14,855 nucleotides of DNA from CAZHHM01 sp964532225 (lineage in GTDB: Bacteria > Margulisbacteria > WOR-1 > JAKLHX01), in contig CAZHHM010000030.1 of the NCBI GenBank assembly GCA_964532225.1, positions 1-14,855 of the forward strand, given 5' to 3'. This document shows positions 1-7,637 of this stretch, piece after piece. The position numbers and the translations under genes were made by a program. How positions within the stretch are numbered: the first letter of the stretch is position 1; each line of letters opens with the position of its first letter. Below the pieces are notes generated by a model. That model was not told where the DNA came from and searched no databases. It worked only from the letters and a program-made list of their open reading frames with translations.

Positions 1-1226
1 AGCTGCTGTTCTGTCGTCTTATCAATGCTTGAAGAGAATTGAGCAAAAGCTGCAAGCTCCCTGAACTGAGCAAGGTCCATCCTCAGCCTTCCTGCTACCT
101 TCTTCATTGCTTTGATCTGTGCTGAACCTCCGACCCTTGAGACCGAAAGCCCCACGTTGATCGCCGGTTTAATGCCTGCGTTGAAAAGGTCGGTCTCAAG
201 GTATATCTGCCCGTCGGTGATCGAGATGACGTTCGTCGGGATGTAGGCGGATATATCGTTTGCCTGTGTTTCAATGATCGGAAGAGCAGTGAGAGATCCG
301 GCTCCTTTTTCTGCACTTAGCTTACAGGCCCTCTCAAGCAGCCGTGAATGCAGATAGAAGATATCGCCTGGATAGGCTTCCCTGCCGGGAGGCCTTCTCA
401 GAAGCAGTGAGAGCTGCCTGTATGCGACCGCGTGCTTTGAAAGGTCGTCATACACTACCAGAGCGTGCTTGCCGTTGTACAGCATCTCTTCGGCCATAGC
501 ACAGCCGGCGTAAGGTGCTAAGTACTGAAGTGACGGAGAGTCGTCGGCACCAGCAAATATTACCGTAGTATAGTCCATGGCACCAACGCTTTTGAGGGTC
601 TCGACTATCTGAGCGACCGTTGAGGTCTTCTGACCGATAGCCACATAGAAGCATTGAACATTCTTGCCTTTTTGGTTGACTATCGCGTCAATAGCTATGG
701 CTGTCTTGCCCGTTCCCCTGTCCCCGATTATAAGCTCCCTTTGTCCCCTGCCTATCGGGATCATCGAATCGACAGCTTTTAACCCGGTTTGCAGAGGTTC
801 CTTTACTGGGGTCCTTTCGACAACAGAAGGCACATTTCCTTCAATAGGCCTGAATGAGCTCGTCCTTATGGGTCCTTTTTCATCTATTGGTTCACCAAGA
901 GGGTTGACGATCCTTCCGGTCATTGCATCACCAACAGGGACCCTGGCCACGTTGCCGGTACGTCTGACCGTGTCGCCCTCCTTGACCTTACCGCTGTCGC
1001 CGAGGATTATACAGCCGACGCTGTCGGACAGAAGTGAAAATGCGATGCCGATCACTCCCGAAGAGAATTCTACAAGCTCCGAGGACATCACCTTGTTCAG
1101 GCCGAAGACCGTTGCGACCCCGTCACCGGCTGAGGTAACGATGCCCTGTTCCGAGACATCAAGGCCTTTTGAAAAACCTTCGATCTCTCCTTTGATTATA
1201 TTACTGATCTCTTCGGGATTTAGCAC
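1..1226 (-). CDS. atpA: F-type ATP synthase subunit alpha, 3' end cut by window edge
   Basis: This is the alpha subunit of the F1 catalytic head, the non-catalytic nucleotide-binding partner of beta in H+- or Na+-driven ATP synthesis on the cytoplasmic face of the membrane. The Walker A motif GDRGTGKT lies at residues 168-175, and K174 matches K175 of E. coli. The family signature PAINVGLSVS follows towards the C-terminal end. About 408 codons are present; the family is usually about 500 residues, so roughly 95 C-terminal residues lie outside the window. I chose the GTG at 1224-1226 because it gives the conserved N-terminus LNPEEISNII and has an AGGAG Shine-Dalgarno about 9 nt upstream. It overlaps the end of atpH by 7 nt, so translation is probably coupled. 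Identification is very secure; only the start codon is inferred. Confidence 0.97.
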   Translation of the reverse strand, partial: MLNPEEISNIIKGEIEGFSKGLDVSEQGIVTSAGDGVATVFGLNKVMSSELVEFSSGVIGIAFSLLSDSVGCIILGDSGKVKEGDTVRRTGNVARVPVGDAMTGRIVNPLGEPIDEKGPIRTSSFRPIEGNVPSVVERTPVKEPLQTGLKAVDSMIPIGRGQRELIIGDRGTGKTAIAIDAIVNQKGKNVQCFYVAIGQKTSTVAQIVETLKSVGAMDYTTVIFAGADDSPSLQYLAPYAGCAMAEEMLYNGKHALVVYDDLSKHAVAYRQLSLLLRRPPGREAYPGDIFYLHSRLLERACKLSAEKGAGSLTALPIIETQANDISAYIPTNVISITDGQIYLETDLFNAGIKPAINVGLSVSRVGGSAQIKAMKKVAGRLRMDLAQFRELAAFAQFSSSIDKTTEQQ

Positions 1227-1753
1227 TTTGCGAGCTCCTTTCCGAGTTGTTTTAGGTAGTTCTTTATTGAGTTGTCGATCACCTTGTCCCCTATCCTTAT
1301 CACTGCCCCGCCTAAAAGAGAAGCATCGATCCTGTTATCTATATAGATATCTTTTGATAATCTTACCGCGATCTCATGCCTGAAAGATTCCTTAAGCTGA
1401 GGGGTAAGCGGCACAGCAGAGTATACTATCGCTTTTAGTTTGTTTTCTGCATCGTCAGCGAACCTTTCGAAGTCTGCCTGTATTTCCTTGAGCCACGGTT
1501 CTCTCGATTTGTTCACTATCACCTCAAGGAACCTTTTGAACACAACCGAGACTTTCCCGCCGACAGCCTTGTCCAGGATGATCTTCTCCCGTTCGGATGA
1601 AAGGCCCTTGTTGAGCAGGAGGAACCTGAGCTCCGTGCTCTTTGAAACAGCGGAAATGAACGCGCGGAAATCATCCCTTACGCTCTTGAGACATTTCTTG
1701 TCAAGGGATGCCTTCACCAGGGCTCTTGCGTACTTTTCGGAAATTTGGCTCAT
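1220..1753 (-). CDS. atpH: F-type ATP synthase subunit delta
   Basis: This 177-residue protein is the delta subunit (OSCP type), which links the top of F1 to the peripheral b stalk. It starts with the typical MSQISEKYARALVKAS helix. It ends with the conserved C-terminal region that runs from DKVIDNSIKNYLKQL, where the family normally has a G-DxxxDxSxxxxL pattern. Length is normal for the family. The ATG lies one base after the atpF stop, and the gene overlaps atpA by 7 nt, in the standard B-E-F-H-A order. No separate promoter is visible, and expression should follow the upstream atp genes. Confidence 0.96.
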   Translation of the reverse strand: MSQISEKYARALVKASLDKKCLKSVRDDFRAFISAVSKSTELRFLLLNKGLSSEREKIILDKAVGGKVSVVFKRFLEVIVNKSREPWLKEIQADFERFADDAENKLKAIVYSAVPLTPQLKESFRHEIAVRLSKDIYIDNRIDASLLGGAVIRIGDKVIDNSIKNYLKQLGKELAKC

Positions 1754-1754
1754 T

Positions 1755-2246
1755 TCAGTTCAGGTTCACCTGATCGATCTTCCTCACTGTATCCTCAAGT
1801 ATGTCCTTGTGCAGGGACTCGTCCATAGACCTTCCGATTATCTTTCCCGCCGCCATCACTATGAGGGATGACAACTGGTGCTTTGCCGATGACAGGGCGT
1901 CCTTCTTTATTTCGGTAGCGTCCTTTTCCGCCTGGGCCCTTACCTGGAGTGCGTCATTCTTGGCAGATGCCAGAAGCTCTCCCTTGATCCTCTCACCCGC
2001 AGCCGTAGCGTTCTTGATTATCGCCTGCGCCTCTTCTTTGGATTTTCCGAGCCTGTCATCGTAGTCCGCTTTAAGCCTGCTTGCGTCCTCAAGCTTCTTT
2101 TTCGCGCTGTTGATGTCCGATTCAATGGCATTCTTTCTTTCAAGCAGCGCATTGCGCACCGGAGCGTAAAGGAACTTGTTCAGTATCCATACAAGTATCA
2201 GGAAATTGGCTATTACGGCTATCAAAGTGCCGTTGAGCTCGAGCAT
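1755..2246 (-). CDS. atpF: F-type ATP synthase subunit b
   Basis: This 163-residue protein is the b subunit, the membrane-anchored coiled-coil peripheral stalk that holds F1 still against the rotor. It has one N-terminal membrane segment (about residues 5-27, ending near the conserved NKFLYAPVRNALLERK stretch). A long charged, alanine-rich helix fills the rest of the protein. Only one b gene is present; there is no b' paralogue of the photosynthetic type in this window. The start has a GGGGAG Shine-Dalgarno about 6 nt upstream, in the 11-nt gap after atpE. Length, topology and position all agree with atpF. Confidence 0.96.
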   Translation of the reverse strand: MLELNGTLIAVIANFLILVWILNKFLYAPVRNALLERKNAIESDINSAKKKLEDASRLKADYDDRLGKSKEEAQAIIKNATAAGERIKGELLASAKNDALQVRAQAEKDATEIKKDALSSAKHQLSSLIVMAAGKIIGRSMDESLHKDILEDTVRKIDQVNLN

Positions 2247-2257
2247 TTATTCTCCCC

Positions 2258-2512
2258 TTACTTTACGAACGGATTAACGAATATCAATACTATCGCTATG
2301 AGCAGCGCGTACAGCGTCAGGGATTCGATGATGGCCAGCCCGACTATCAGCAGCTGGGTTATCGAGCCTTTCGCTTCCGGCTGTCTTGCAATAGCTTCCA
2401 GAGCGCCTGCCGTCGCTTTCCCCTGACCCAGGGCCGAACCGAAAGCCGCAACTCCAAGACCTATCGCCGCGCTGAACACCGAAACTGCCTGAACTATCGC
2501 CGTGTTATCCAT
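2258..2512 (-). CDS. atpE: F-type ATP synthase subunit c with Na+-type ligand residues
   Basis: This 84-residue hairpin of two membrane helices forms the rotor ring. The polar loop ARQPEAKG is at residues 42-49, and the ion-binding carboxylate is E63. Q30 (in GQG), S64 right after the carboxylate, and Y68 match Q32, S66 and Y70 of the Ilyobacter tartaricus sodium ring. However, the residue matching its T67 is leucine, and T66 here sits where proton-type chloroplast and cyanobacterial rings also have threonine. Sodium coupling is therefore plausible but not certain. A strong AGGAGG Shine-Dalgarno lies upstream of the ATG, as expected for a subunit needed in many copies. The gene is separated from atpB by 21 nt. 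Confidence 0.97.
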   Translation of the reverse strand: MDNTAIVQAVSVFSAAIGLGVAAFGSALGQGKATAGALEAIARQPEAKGSITQLLIVGLAIIESLTLYALLIAIVLIFVNPFVK

Positions 2513-2533
2513 CTTCGTCCTCCTTTTCGTTTT

Positions 2534-3262
2534 TTAATGGCCTTCGCTTAAAGCCGCGGAAATATAGAAAGTGCTCAACAAAGAGAATATATACGCCTGT
2601 ATGAAAGCGATGAAAAGCCCCAAAGCCAGGATGGGTATGGGATATATGATCGGAAAGGCAGTAAGCGCGATCAATATTACAATGATCGTTTCTTTACCGA
2701 ACGTATTGCCGAAGAGCCTGATGGCCAGAGAAAAAGGCTTTGCGATCTCTTCCATAAGGTTCAAAGGAAGGAAGAACGGGCTTGGTGAAAAGAAATGCTT
2801 GAAGTATGCCAGGCGTTTTTCCTTTATTCCGTAGAAATGGATCGACAGAAAGACCAGTATCGCCAATGCTGCCGTAGTATTAATGTCGGCAGTAGGCGCA
2901 ATGAGCTCAGGTATATGCCCGAAGCTTTTTTCAAAGAAGACAGAATATACCGCGTTCAGAGGGATCAGGCCGAACAGGTTGGATGCAAGGATGAATATAA
3001 AAAGAGTCCCAATGAACGGCACATAGGCAAGCCCCTTGTTGCCCATGACCCCGACCGGGATGGTCTCTACGAACTCATAAAGCATTTCAACAGCACAAAG
3101 ACCCGGAGTGATCCCATCTTTTCTTTTTGCCAGAAGGACGAACCTCACGAATATTGCGAAGACAGTAATTACCGCAGATACGATCAGCATGGAGATCACG
3201 GTGTCCAGATTTACGGTCAGACCTAGCATCTCAGCGGTCTTGTGTTCTCCGATATGTACCAT
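2534..3262 (-). CDS. atpB: F-type ATP synthase subunit a
   Basis: This 242-residue integral membrane stator subunit supplies the ion half-channels next to the c ring. The essential arginine is R182 in the motif SLAIRLFGN, and E191 and Q222 fall at conserved polar positions of the last two helices. The stretch PTADINTTAALAI at residues 123-135 is also typical of the family. Several hydrophobic helices span the protein, and length is normal. The start has only a weak GAG-type ribosome-binding site about 10 nt upstream; ATG at 3262 gives a sensible N-terminus, but a slightly later start is possible. A 65-bp gap separates it from atpZ, the longest gap inside the atp cluster, and holds a palindrome that may be part of an internal promoter. 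Confidence 0.96.
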   Translation of the reverse strand: MVHIGEHKTAEMLGLTVNLDTVISMLIVSAVITVFAIFVRFVLLAKRKDGITPGLCAVEMLYEFVETIPVGVMGNKGLAYVPFIGTLFIFILASNLFGLIPLNAVYSVFFEKSFGHIPELIAPTADINTTAALAILVFLSIHFYGIKEKRLAYFKHFFSPSPFFLPLNLMEEIAKPFSLAIRLFGNTFGKETIIVILIALTAFPIIYPIPILALGLFIAFIQAYIFSLLSTFYISAALSEGH

Positions 3263-3297
3263 TATTTTAGAACTCTTTTCATGGTTCTTTTATTAAG

Positions 3298-3307
3298 ATG
3301 ATATCAT
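3298..3307. promoter_or_regulatory. Perfect palindrome ATGATATCAT upstream of atpB, possible internal promoter
   Basis: The 65-bp gap between atpZ and atpB contains this perfect 10-bp palindrome. On the minus strand it reads as the possible -10 hexamer TATCAT (3303-3298), preceded after a 17-nt spacer by TAGAAA, a weak -35 match. The same 10-mer recurs in the glyQ-hss spacer at 13516-13525. It may be an internal promoter for atpB-A, an operator, or chance in AT-rich DNA. Confidence 0.35.
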
Positions 3308-3327
3308 AACTCGGATTTTATTTCTAA

Positions 3328-3525
3328 TTATTTTATATCTTTTACATAATTGACCAGGGACCTTATACCAACAGCGATGCCAAGCGCCATGAGTAAGATC
3401 GTCAGTACAGGGGATGTACCGAACCTGTCATCGATAAAAGCCCCAAGGAAGAGGCCTACGACCGGCGGGGCTATCATATTACCTGTTATCTGGTATATCT
3501 TATCGAGATGTTTGAGCAGTTCCAT
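3328..3525 (-). CDS. atpZ: AtpZ/AtpI-family small membrane protein
   Basis: This 65-residue protein has two predicted membrane helices. The pattern GLFLGAFIDDRFGTSP between the helices fits the ATPase_gene1 (AtpZ) family encoded at the head of many atp operons. Members have been linked to ATP synthase ring assembly and, in alkaliphilic Bacillus, to magnesium or calcium uptake together with AtpI; the role here is inferred only from family and position. The ATG follows the wecB stop after 3 nt and has no clear Shine-Dalgarno, so it probably depends on reinitiation after wecB. It is too short to be the longer AtpI type, hence the atpZ symbol, though many annotations would call it atpI. Confidence 0.8.
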   Translation of the reverse strand: MELLKHLDKIYQITGNMIAPPVVGLFLGAFIDDRFGTSPVLTILLMALGIAVGIRSLVNYVKDIK

Positions 3526-3528
3526 ATG

Positions 3529-4695
3529 TCAGAGCGTGTCTTTGAACTCTTCAACAGCTGTGTCGGTGAAGCCAAAGTGTCTGAGCAAAGCTTTTGTGAT
3601 CCTCTCGGATGCCTTACCGTCGCCATACGGGTTCACTGAGTTGGCCATGCTTTTATAGTAAGCTTCGTCGGTAATAAGCCGCTCAGTCTCGGACACTATA
3701 AGATGTGGGTCCGTACCTACGATCTTCACGGTATTCGCCGTGACCGCTTCAGGCCTTTCGGTCACTTTGCGCAGGACCAGCACCGGCTTGCCCAGCGAAG
3801 GAGCCTCTTCCTGAACTCCGCCGGAATCGGTAAGTATAAGATACGAAGCTTTCATCAAGTGAACGAACGGCACATAATCGAGAGGTTCGGTCAGTATCAC
3901 GTTCGGTATGTCGCCCAGCATGTCGTTGATGACCTCCGAAACGTTCGGGTTCCTGTGGACCGGAAGGACTATCTCCACATTATCCTTATGCTTTTGCGCG
4001 ATCTTCTCGATGGCCTCGCAAGTGTTGCGCATAGGAGCGCCGAAGCTTTCTCTTCTGTGCGTGGTGACCAGTATGAGCTTCTTTGCGGGATCAAGGTCTA
4101 TCCCGATGCTCTTGAGGTCAAACTGAAGTGAAGCAGTCCTTATCAAGGCGTCAATTACGGTGTTGCCCGTAAGAAGGATGCGTTCTCTTTCTATCCCCTC
4201 CTTGATCAGATGCGACATCGCCGTTCTGGTCGGGGCAAAATGCAGATCTGCTATATGGGTTATAAGCTTCCTGTTCATTTCTTCAGGGAAAGGATTGAAC
4301 TTATCGAACGTGCGCAATCCCGCTTCGATATGTCCCACAGGCACTTTACGGTAGAATGCCGTGAGCGCGGCAGCGAACGCCGTAGTCGTATCACCCTGGA
4401 CCATTATCATGTCAGGCCTCTCGGAAAGCAGGAGCTCCTCTACCCCTTTGATCGTTTTTGTCACTATGCCGGAAAGTGTCTGGTCCGGTTCCATTATCGA
4501 AAGATCAAAATCCGGTCTTATTCCAAAGGGAGACAGTGCCTGGTCAAGCATTTCCCTGTGCTGCCCTGTCACAGCTATTATCGGCACGAAAAACTCCCCG
4601 TGCGAGGAGACTTCGGATATAAGCGGGGCCATCTTAATTGCTTCAGGCCGTGTACCGAAAAGGAACATGATCCTTTTTTTGTTCGGCATGGTCAT
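3529..4695 (-). CDS. wecB: Non-hydrolysing UDP-N-acetylglucosamine 2-epimerase
   Basis: This 388-residue cytoplasmic enzyme interconverts UDP-GlcNAc and UDP-ManNAc, the donor for ManNAc-containing cell-wall and surface glycans. It has the two-Rossmann GT-B-like fold of the WecB/MnaA family. Visible motifs, in order, are FGTRPEAIK (13-21), QGDTTT, GHIEAGLRT, FPEEMNR, TGNTVID, HRRES, PVHRNP, LTDSGGVQEEAPSLGKP and TERPEA. All the usual nucleotide-sugar contacts appear intact and length is normal. It overlaps wecA by 4 nt (ATGA). The start at 4695 uses that overlap; the in-frame ATG two codons later is an alternative. Linkage of this gene to the atp operon is also seen in Firmicutes, where it is called mnaA. 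Confidence 0.96.
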   Translation of the reverse strand: MTMPNKKRIMFLFGTRPEAIKMAPLISEVSSHGEFFVPIIAVTGQHREMLDQALSPFGIRPDFDLSIMEPDQTLSGIVTKTIKGVEELLLSERPDMIMVQGDTTTAFAAALTAFYRKVPVGHIEAGLRTFDKFNPFPEEMNRKLITHIADLHFAPTRTAMSHLIKEGIERERILLTGNTVIDALIRTASLQFDLKSIGIDLDPAKKLILVTTHRRESFGAPMRNTCEAIEKIAQKHKDNVEIVLPVHRNPNVSEVINDMLGDIPNVILTEPLDYVPFVHLMKASYLILTDSGGVQEEAPSLGKPVLVLRKVTERPEAVTANTVKIVGTDPHLIVSETERLITDEAYYKSMANSVNPYGDGKASERITKALLRHFGFTDTAVEEFKDTL

Positions 4696-5750
4696 TTCTC
4701 CAGCACGACAAAACGTTTTATGTAGTTCTTAATGCTGACTATGATAGTTGCCGCAAGTACTATCGAAGCTGCGATCCCTGCGGCCATGAACATCCGCCCG
4801 ACACCAAAGTAAGTCGTTATCAGCGCTCCTATGCTTAATGCTATGCAAGCGACATATATCGACACAACTACCTGTTTATGGCTGAAGCCTCTGTCGAGCA
4901 GCCTGTGATGGAGATGCCTTCTGTCAGCATCAAAGATATGCCTGCCATCCTTCACTCTCCTGAGTATGACCGAAGCCGCATCGAATATCGGTATGGCAAG
5001 TATCATGATCGGAATGAGAAGAGCAAGGAATATTGTACTTTTCAGAACGCCGACCACTGACGAAACGGCAAGGATATATCCCAGAAAAAGACTTCCGCTG
5101 TCCCCCAGAAAGATCGAGGCCGGATTGAAATTATATCTCAGAAAGCCGATCGCGGCTCCCGCAAGAGCGATCAGCAGTATTGCCGCTCCGGGCTGATGTA
5201 TCCTTATCGCGACCAGGAACAGAGTAATTGCAGCGATAGCAGTGATCCCCGAGGCCAGACCGTCAAGACCGTCGATAAAGTTCAGAGCGTTCGAGAATCC
5301 CACGACCCAAAGTATAGTGAAAGGTATGGAGAACACCCCCAGTAAAATAATACCTGTAACCGGTACGCTTAACCATGTTATCTGAACACCGAAGAACATC
5401 GGGATGGCAGCAGCTATGATCTGCAGTACAAGCTTTCTTGATGCGCTTATCCCTCTCATATCATCGACTATACCGACAAGCAGGATGAAGCTTGCCCCGA
5501 TCAATATACCCCAGAGCCCGAGATAGTTAAGGCGCATGTGCATAAGAAGGGCCATAGAGATGCCGAATATGACAGCGATCATAAATCCGGAGAATATGGC
5601 TACCCCGCCGAGCCTTGGCATCGAGTACGAATGGACCTTCCTGTCGTTAGGATGATCTATAGCTTTCAGAAGGAAGGCGAGCTTTTTTGCCACCGGGGTC
5701 ATGAAAAGCGTGACCATTAGAGATATTAAAAAGACGATAACGTAAATCAT
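4692..5750 (-). CDS. wecA: Undecaprenyl-phosphate GlcNAc-1-phosphate transferase, WecA/TagO/MraY family
   Basis: This 352-residue polytopic membrane enzyme would transfer GlcNAc-1-phosphate from UDP-GlcNAc to undecaprenyl phosphate, the first committed step for many secondary wall polymers or O-antigen-type glycans. Family motifs are DHPNDRKVH near the N-terminus, GIVDDMRG, NFIDGLDGLASG, FLGDSGSLFLGY, and the cytoplasmic histidine motif DADRRHLHHRLLDRG. These are diagnostic of the WecA/TagO branch and exclude MraY itself. About ten hydrophobic helices are evident. Paired with wecB it gives both the lipid-linked GlcNAc primer and the UDP-ManNAc donor. No Shine-Dalgarno is visible. An AT-rich TAAAAT at 5763-5758 lies 7 nt upstream of the ATG, so either a leaderless start or a start further inside is possible. 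Confidence 0.93.
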   Translation of the reverse strand: MIYVIVFLISLMVTLFMTPVAKKLAFLLKAIDHPNDRKVHSYSMPRLGGVAIFSGFMIAVIFGISMALLMHMRLNYLGLWGILIGASFILLVGIVDDMRGISASRKLVLQIIAAAIPMFFGVQITWLSVPVTGIILLGVFSIPFTILWVVGFSNALNFIDGLDGLASGITAIAAITLFLVAIRIHQPGAAILLIALAGAAIGFLRYNFNPASIFLGDSGSLFLGYILAVSSVVGVLKSTIFLALLIPIMILAIPIFDAASVILRRVKDGRHIFDADRRHLHHRLLDRGFSHKQVVVSIYVACIALSIGALITTYFGVGRMFMAAGIAASIVLAATIIVSIKNYIKRFVVLEK

Positions 5751-5790
5751 CGGTAAAATTTTATCACAAATGGATTTCCCTTAACAGAGC

Positions 5791-6912
5791 TCAGTTGGGA
5801 AAATCACCCCGAATGGATGAGAGCTTCAAATATCTAGTATCATTGAAGAGCTTTTCCATCAAGCGAATGTTCTGCTTCCAGTCGAAGAGCACTATTGAGA
5901 GGTATCTGTCCAGTCCCGGATGAAGCGTCCCCCTGGAAATGCTTAAAGAGCGCAATGCCGGCTCAATATGGTCGTAATACGCGCCTATCTCCTTGTTCAC
6001 CACGTTCAGCCCCAGTCCATGATGCCAGGAACCGATCAAGAACCTTGCCCTGTCAAGCTCGCAGTCGATGCTCACCAACGCGTTGGTTCTCTGAGTGATC
6101 TCGCCGAAGTATTCTACTTCAGTCATTGTATCCAGCTCTTTGTCATAGTCGTTCTGGAGTTCGAAGGTTCTCTTGAGATCAGCCATGTTATGCCAGACAG
6201 CCCTTCTTGAATAGGCAAGGAACATCGCCAGGTCAAAACCTATCCTTTCAGTACTATCTGAAGACAGATTGACTTTGATATCCTCCGCTCTGACACATAT
6301 AGTTGATGCTAAGAAAGGGTCGGAGAGAACATGACCATAGCTTAAGCCTGCCATATCCCCTATTCTTTTCTGCAAAGGTACTACATTATCGACACAAGAA
6401 AAGGATCTGTCGCCCATATTGAATTCCGGATTATTGCGTAGAAAGTGCCAAGCATCCATCATCATTGGGGTCAGACTGCCGAAATTGTCAAGGTACAATG
6501 TGGAAGAACCCTCAAAGAACTTAATATCTTCCTTCTTGAGTTCCATCTCGTACAGGTGCCGCTCAAGATGATCAAGCTGCGTCGAAAGGACGTCTTCTGC
6601 TATGTAGCCATCTCTTTCTTTTTCTCCGTCGAACAAAAGAACTACATCGTCGACGAACTTGAGCGCGGCCCTTTGAAAGACCAATCCTTTCATGTTGTCG
6701 ACCACATCCGCTTCCGGCTCCAATAGAGGAAGAGTAAGGTATGCGTACCTTTCTGCGACAACAGGATACGGAGCCAGCGAGAGCGAGGTTTTAAGGACGG
6801 TCGAGATCACGCCTAACGATTTTCTTGTGGCAGGGTTATGCAGATGAAAAGCGTTCAGGTCGCCGTTCAGTCGATTAATGGCAGTTCTTTGCCTTTGGAC
6901 TATACTGGTCAT
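5791..6912 (-). CDS. Hypothetical protein of 373 residues, no recognised domain
   Basis: I do not recognise this protein. It is a soluble, mixed alpha/beta-looking sequence with no signal peptide and no convincing membrane segment. There is no nucleotide-binding loop, HExxH or other catalytic signature that I can name. Notable local features are an acidic patch FVDDVVLLFDGEKERDG around residues 86-102, a methionine-rich stretch LTPMMMDAWHF, and tryptophans near the C-terminal end. It has an uninterrupted frame on the same strand as its neighbours, and its ends fit between rluE (38-nt gap) and wecA (40-nt gap). That supports a real gene. No good Shine-Dalgarno precedes the ATG at 6912, so the start is uncertain. 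Position suggests co-transcription with rluE and wecA, but says little about function. Confidence 0.7.
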   Translation of the reverse strand: MTSIVQRQRTAINRLNGDLNAFHLHNPATRKSLGVISTVLKTSLSLAPYPVVAERYAYLTLPLLEPEADVVDNMKGLVFQRAALKFVDDVVLLFDGEKERDGYIAEDVLSTQLDHLERHLYEMELKKEDIKFFEGSSTLYLDNFGSLTPMMMDAWHFLRNNPEFNMGDRSFSCVDNVVPLQKRIGDMAGLSYGHVLSDPFLASTICVRAEDIKVNLSSDSTERIGFDLAMFLAYSRRAVWHNMADLKRTFELQNDYDKELDTMTEVEYFGEITQRTNALVSIDCELDRARFLIGSWHHGLGLNVVNKEIGAYYDHIEPALRSLSISRGTLHPGLDRYLSIVLFDWKQNIRLMEKLFNDTRYLKLSSIRGDFPN

Positions 6913-6950
6913 TCTACATAAACATCGGGACCTGGAATAAAAGATTTCAG

Positions 6951-7490
6951 CTATTCCGCTGATACGATCTTGAATTCTCCCGGCTCAAGGCCACCAAGCC
7001 TGTACTCGCCAACGGCCGTCCGGACCAATCTGAGACAAGGCAGCCCGACTTTAGCGGTCATCTTCCTGACCTGTCGGTTCTTACCTTCTTTGATCCTTAT
7101 CTCCAGCCAGGAATCAGGCACAGTTCTTCTGTATCTTACCGCAACAGGCCTTTCCCAGAGCCATTCAGGGACAGGTAGGACCCTTGCTTTTGCGGGCAAT
7201 GTCATACCGCTGTCGATACGGACGCCTTTGCGGAGCAATTGAAGCTGTTCATCAGAGGGGACACCTTCGACCTGAACGATATATGTCTTTTCTGTGCTCA
7301 TAAACGGAGAAGAAAGGTCATGCTGAATATCTCCTTCATCGGTAAGGACCAGCAATCCTTCGCTGTCCATGTCGAGTCTTCCGGCAGGGTACACATCCTT
7401 GATGGATATAAAATCCGACAGGGTCCTTCGCCCTTCTTTATCGGTGAACTGGCTCAGGACCCCATAAGGCTTATTGAAAAGGACTATCAA
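6951..7490 (-). CDS. rluE: RsuA/RluE-family 23S rRNA pseudouridine synthase, short form without S4 domain
   Basis: This 179-residue enzyme isomerises a uridine in ribosomal RNA to pseudouridine. The N-terminal NKPYGVLSQFTD closely resembles E. coli RluE, which modifies U2457 of 23S rRNA. The catalytic aspartate is D40 in AGRLDMDSEGLLVLT, and the C-terminal GKNRQVRKM motif is typical of the RsuA group. There is no room for the N-terminal S4 RNA-binding domain of RsuA and RluB, again as in RluE. The start is a TTG at 7488-7490 that overlaps the stop of the upstream 36-codon gene in the 4-nt sequence TTGA, so translation is probably coupled to it. RluE is the best guess; the exact target uridine is inferred from similarity. 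Confidence 0.88.
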   Translation of the reverse strand: MIVLFNKPYGVLSQFTDKEGRRTLSDFISIKDVYPAGRLDMDSEGLLVLTDEGDIQHDLSSPFMSTEKTYIVQVEGVPSDEQLQLLRKGVRIDSGMTLPAKARVLPVPEWLWERPVAVRYRRTVPDSWLEIRIKEGKNRQVRKMTAKVGLPCLRLVRTAVGEYRLGGLEPGEFKIVSAE

Positions 7491-7597
7491 TAGTGTTTGG
7501 TGGCCTGTTTCTCTTTCTTTAGCGCCCTTTTCTCTTTCAGAGAAAGCTTTGCCTCTTTCCTAACGTTCTTGTTCGCCGTCTGTTCCTTGTTAGCCAT
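7487..7597 (-). CDS. Small highly basic protein of 36 residues
   Basis: This short gene encodes a 36-residue protein starting MANKEQTANKNVRKEAK, with about 11 lysines and 2 arginines, no hydrophobic segment, and a C-terminal KHY. Support for it being real is strong. The start has an excellent Shine-Dalgarno AAGGAGGTG (7611-7603) with 7 nt between GGAGG and the ATG. A near-consensus promoter lies directly upstream, and the stop overlaps the rluE start in TTGA. Composition suggests a single amphipathic or extended helix that binds nucleic acid. Together with rluE downstream, this points to the ribosome or rRNA as a possible partner, but that is inference. I know of no named family for it. Confidence 0.75.
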   Translation of the reverse strand: MANKEQTANKNVRKEAKLSLKEKRALKKEKQATKHY

Positions 7598-7609
7598 ATT
7601 TTCACCTCC

Positions 7610-7637
7610 TTGACTATTATATTCCAGGGTCTATAAT
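7610..7637 (+). promoter_or_regulatory. Sigma70-type promoter for the 7758-8222 gene
   Basis: On the plus strand there is a -35 TTGACT (7610-7615), a 16-nt spacer and a consensus -10 TATAAT (7632-7637). The start of transcription should be near 7644, giving a leader of about 114 nt before the ATG at 7758. Its -35 abuts the -10 of the minus-strand promoter, and its -10 nearly abuts the minus-strand -35. Confidence 0.72.

Noticed and set aside
664..1383. Plus-strand frame of 239 codons
   Set aside because: It is antisense to atpA and the end of atpH, both certain genes; it has no ribosome-binding site, and its composition follows the opposite strand.
3269..3288. Inverted repeat AGAAC/GTTCT upstream of atpB, considered as a regulatory hairpin
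   Set aside because: A 5-bp stem with a 10-nt loop is too weak to distinguish from chance.
4210..4725. Plus-strand frame of 171 codons
   Set aside because: It is antisense to wecB, whose motifs are complete.
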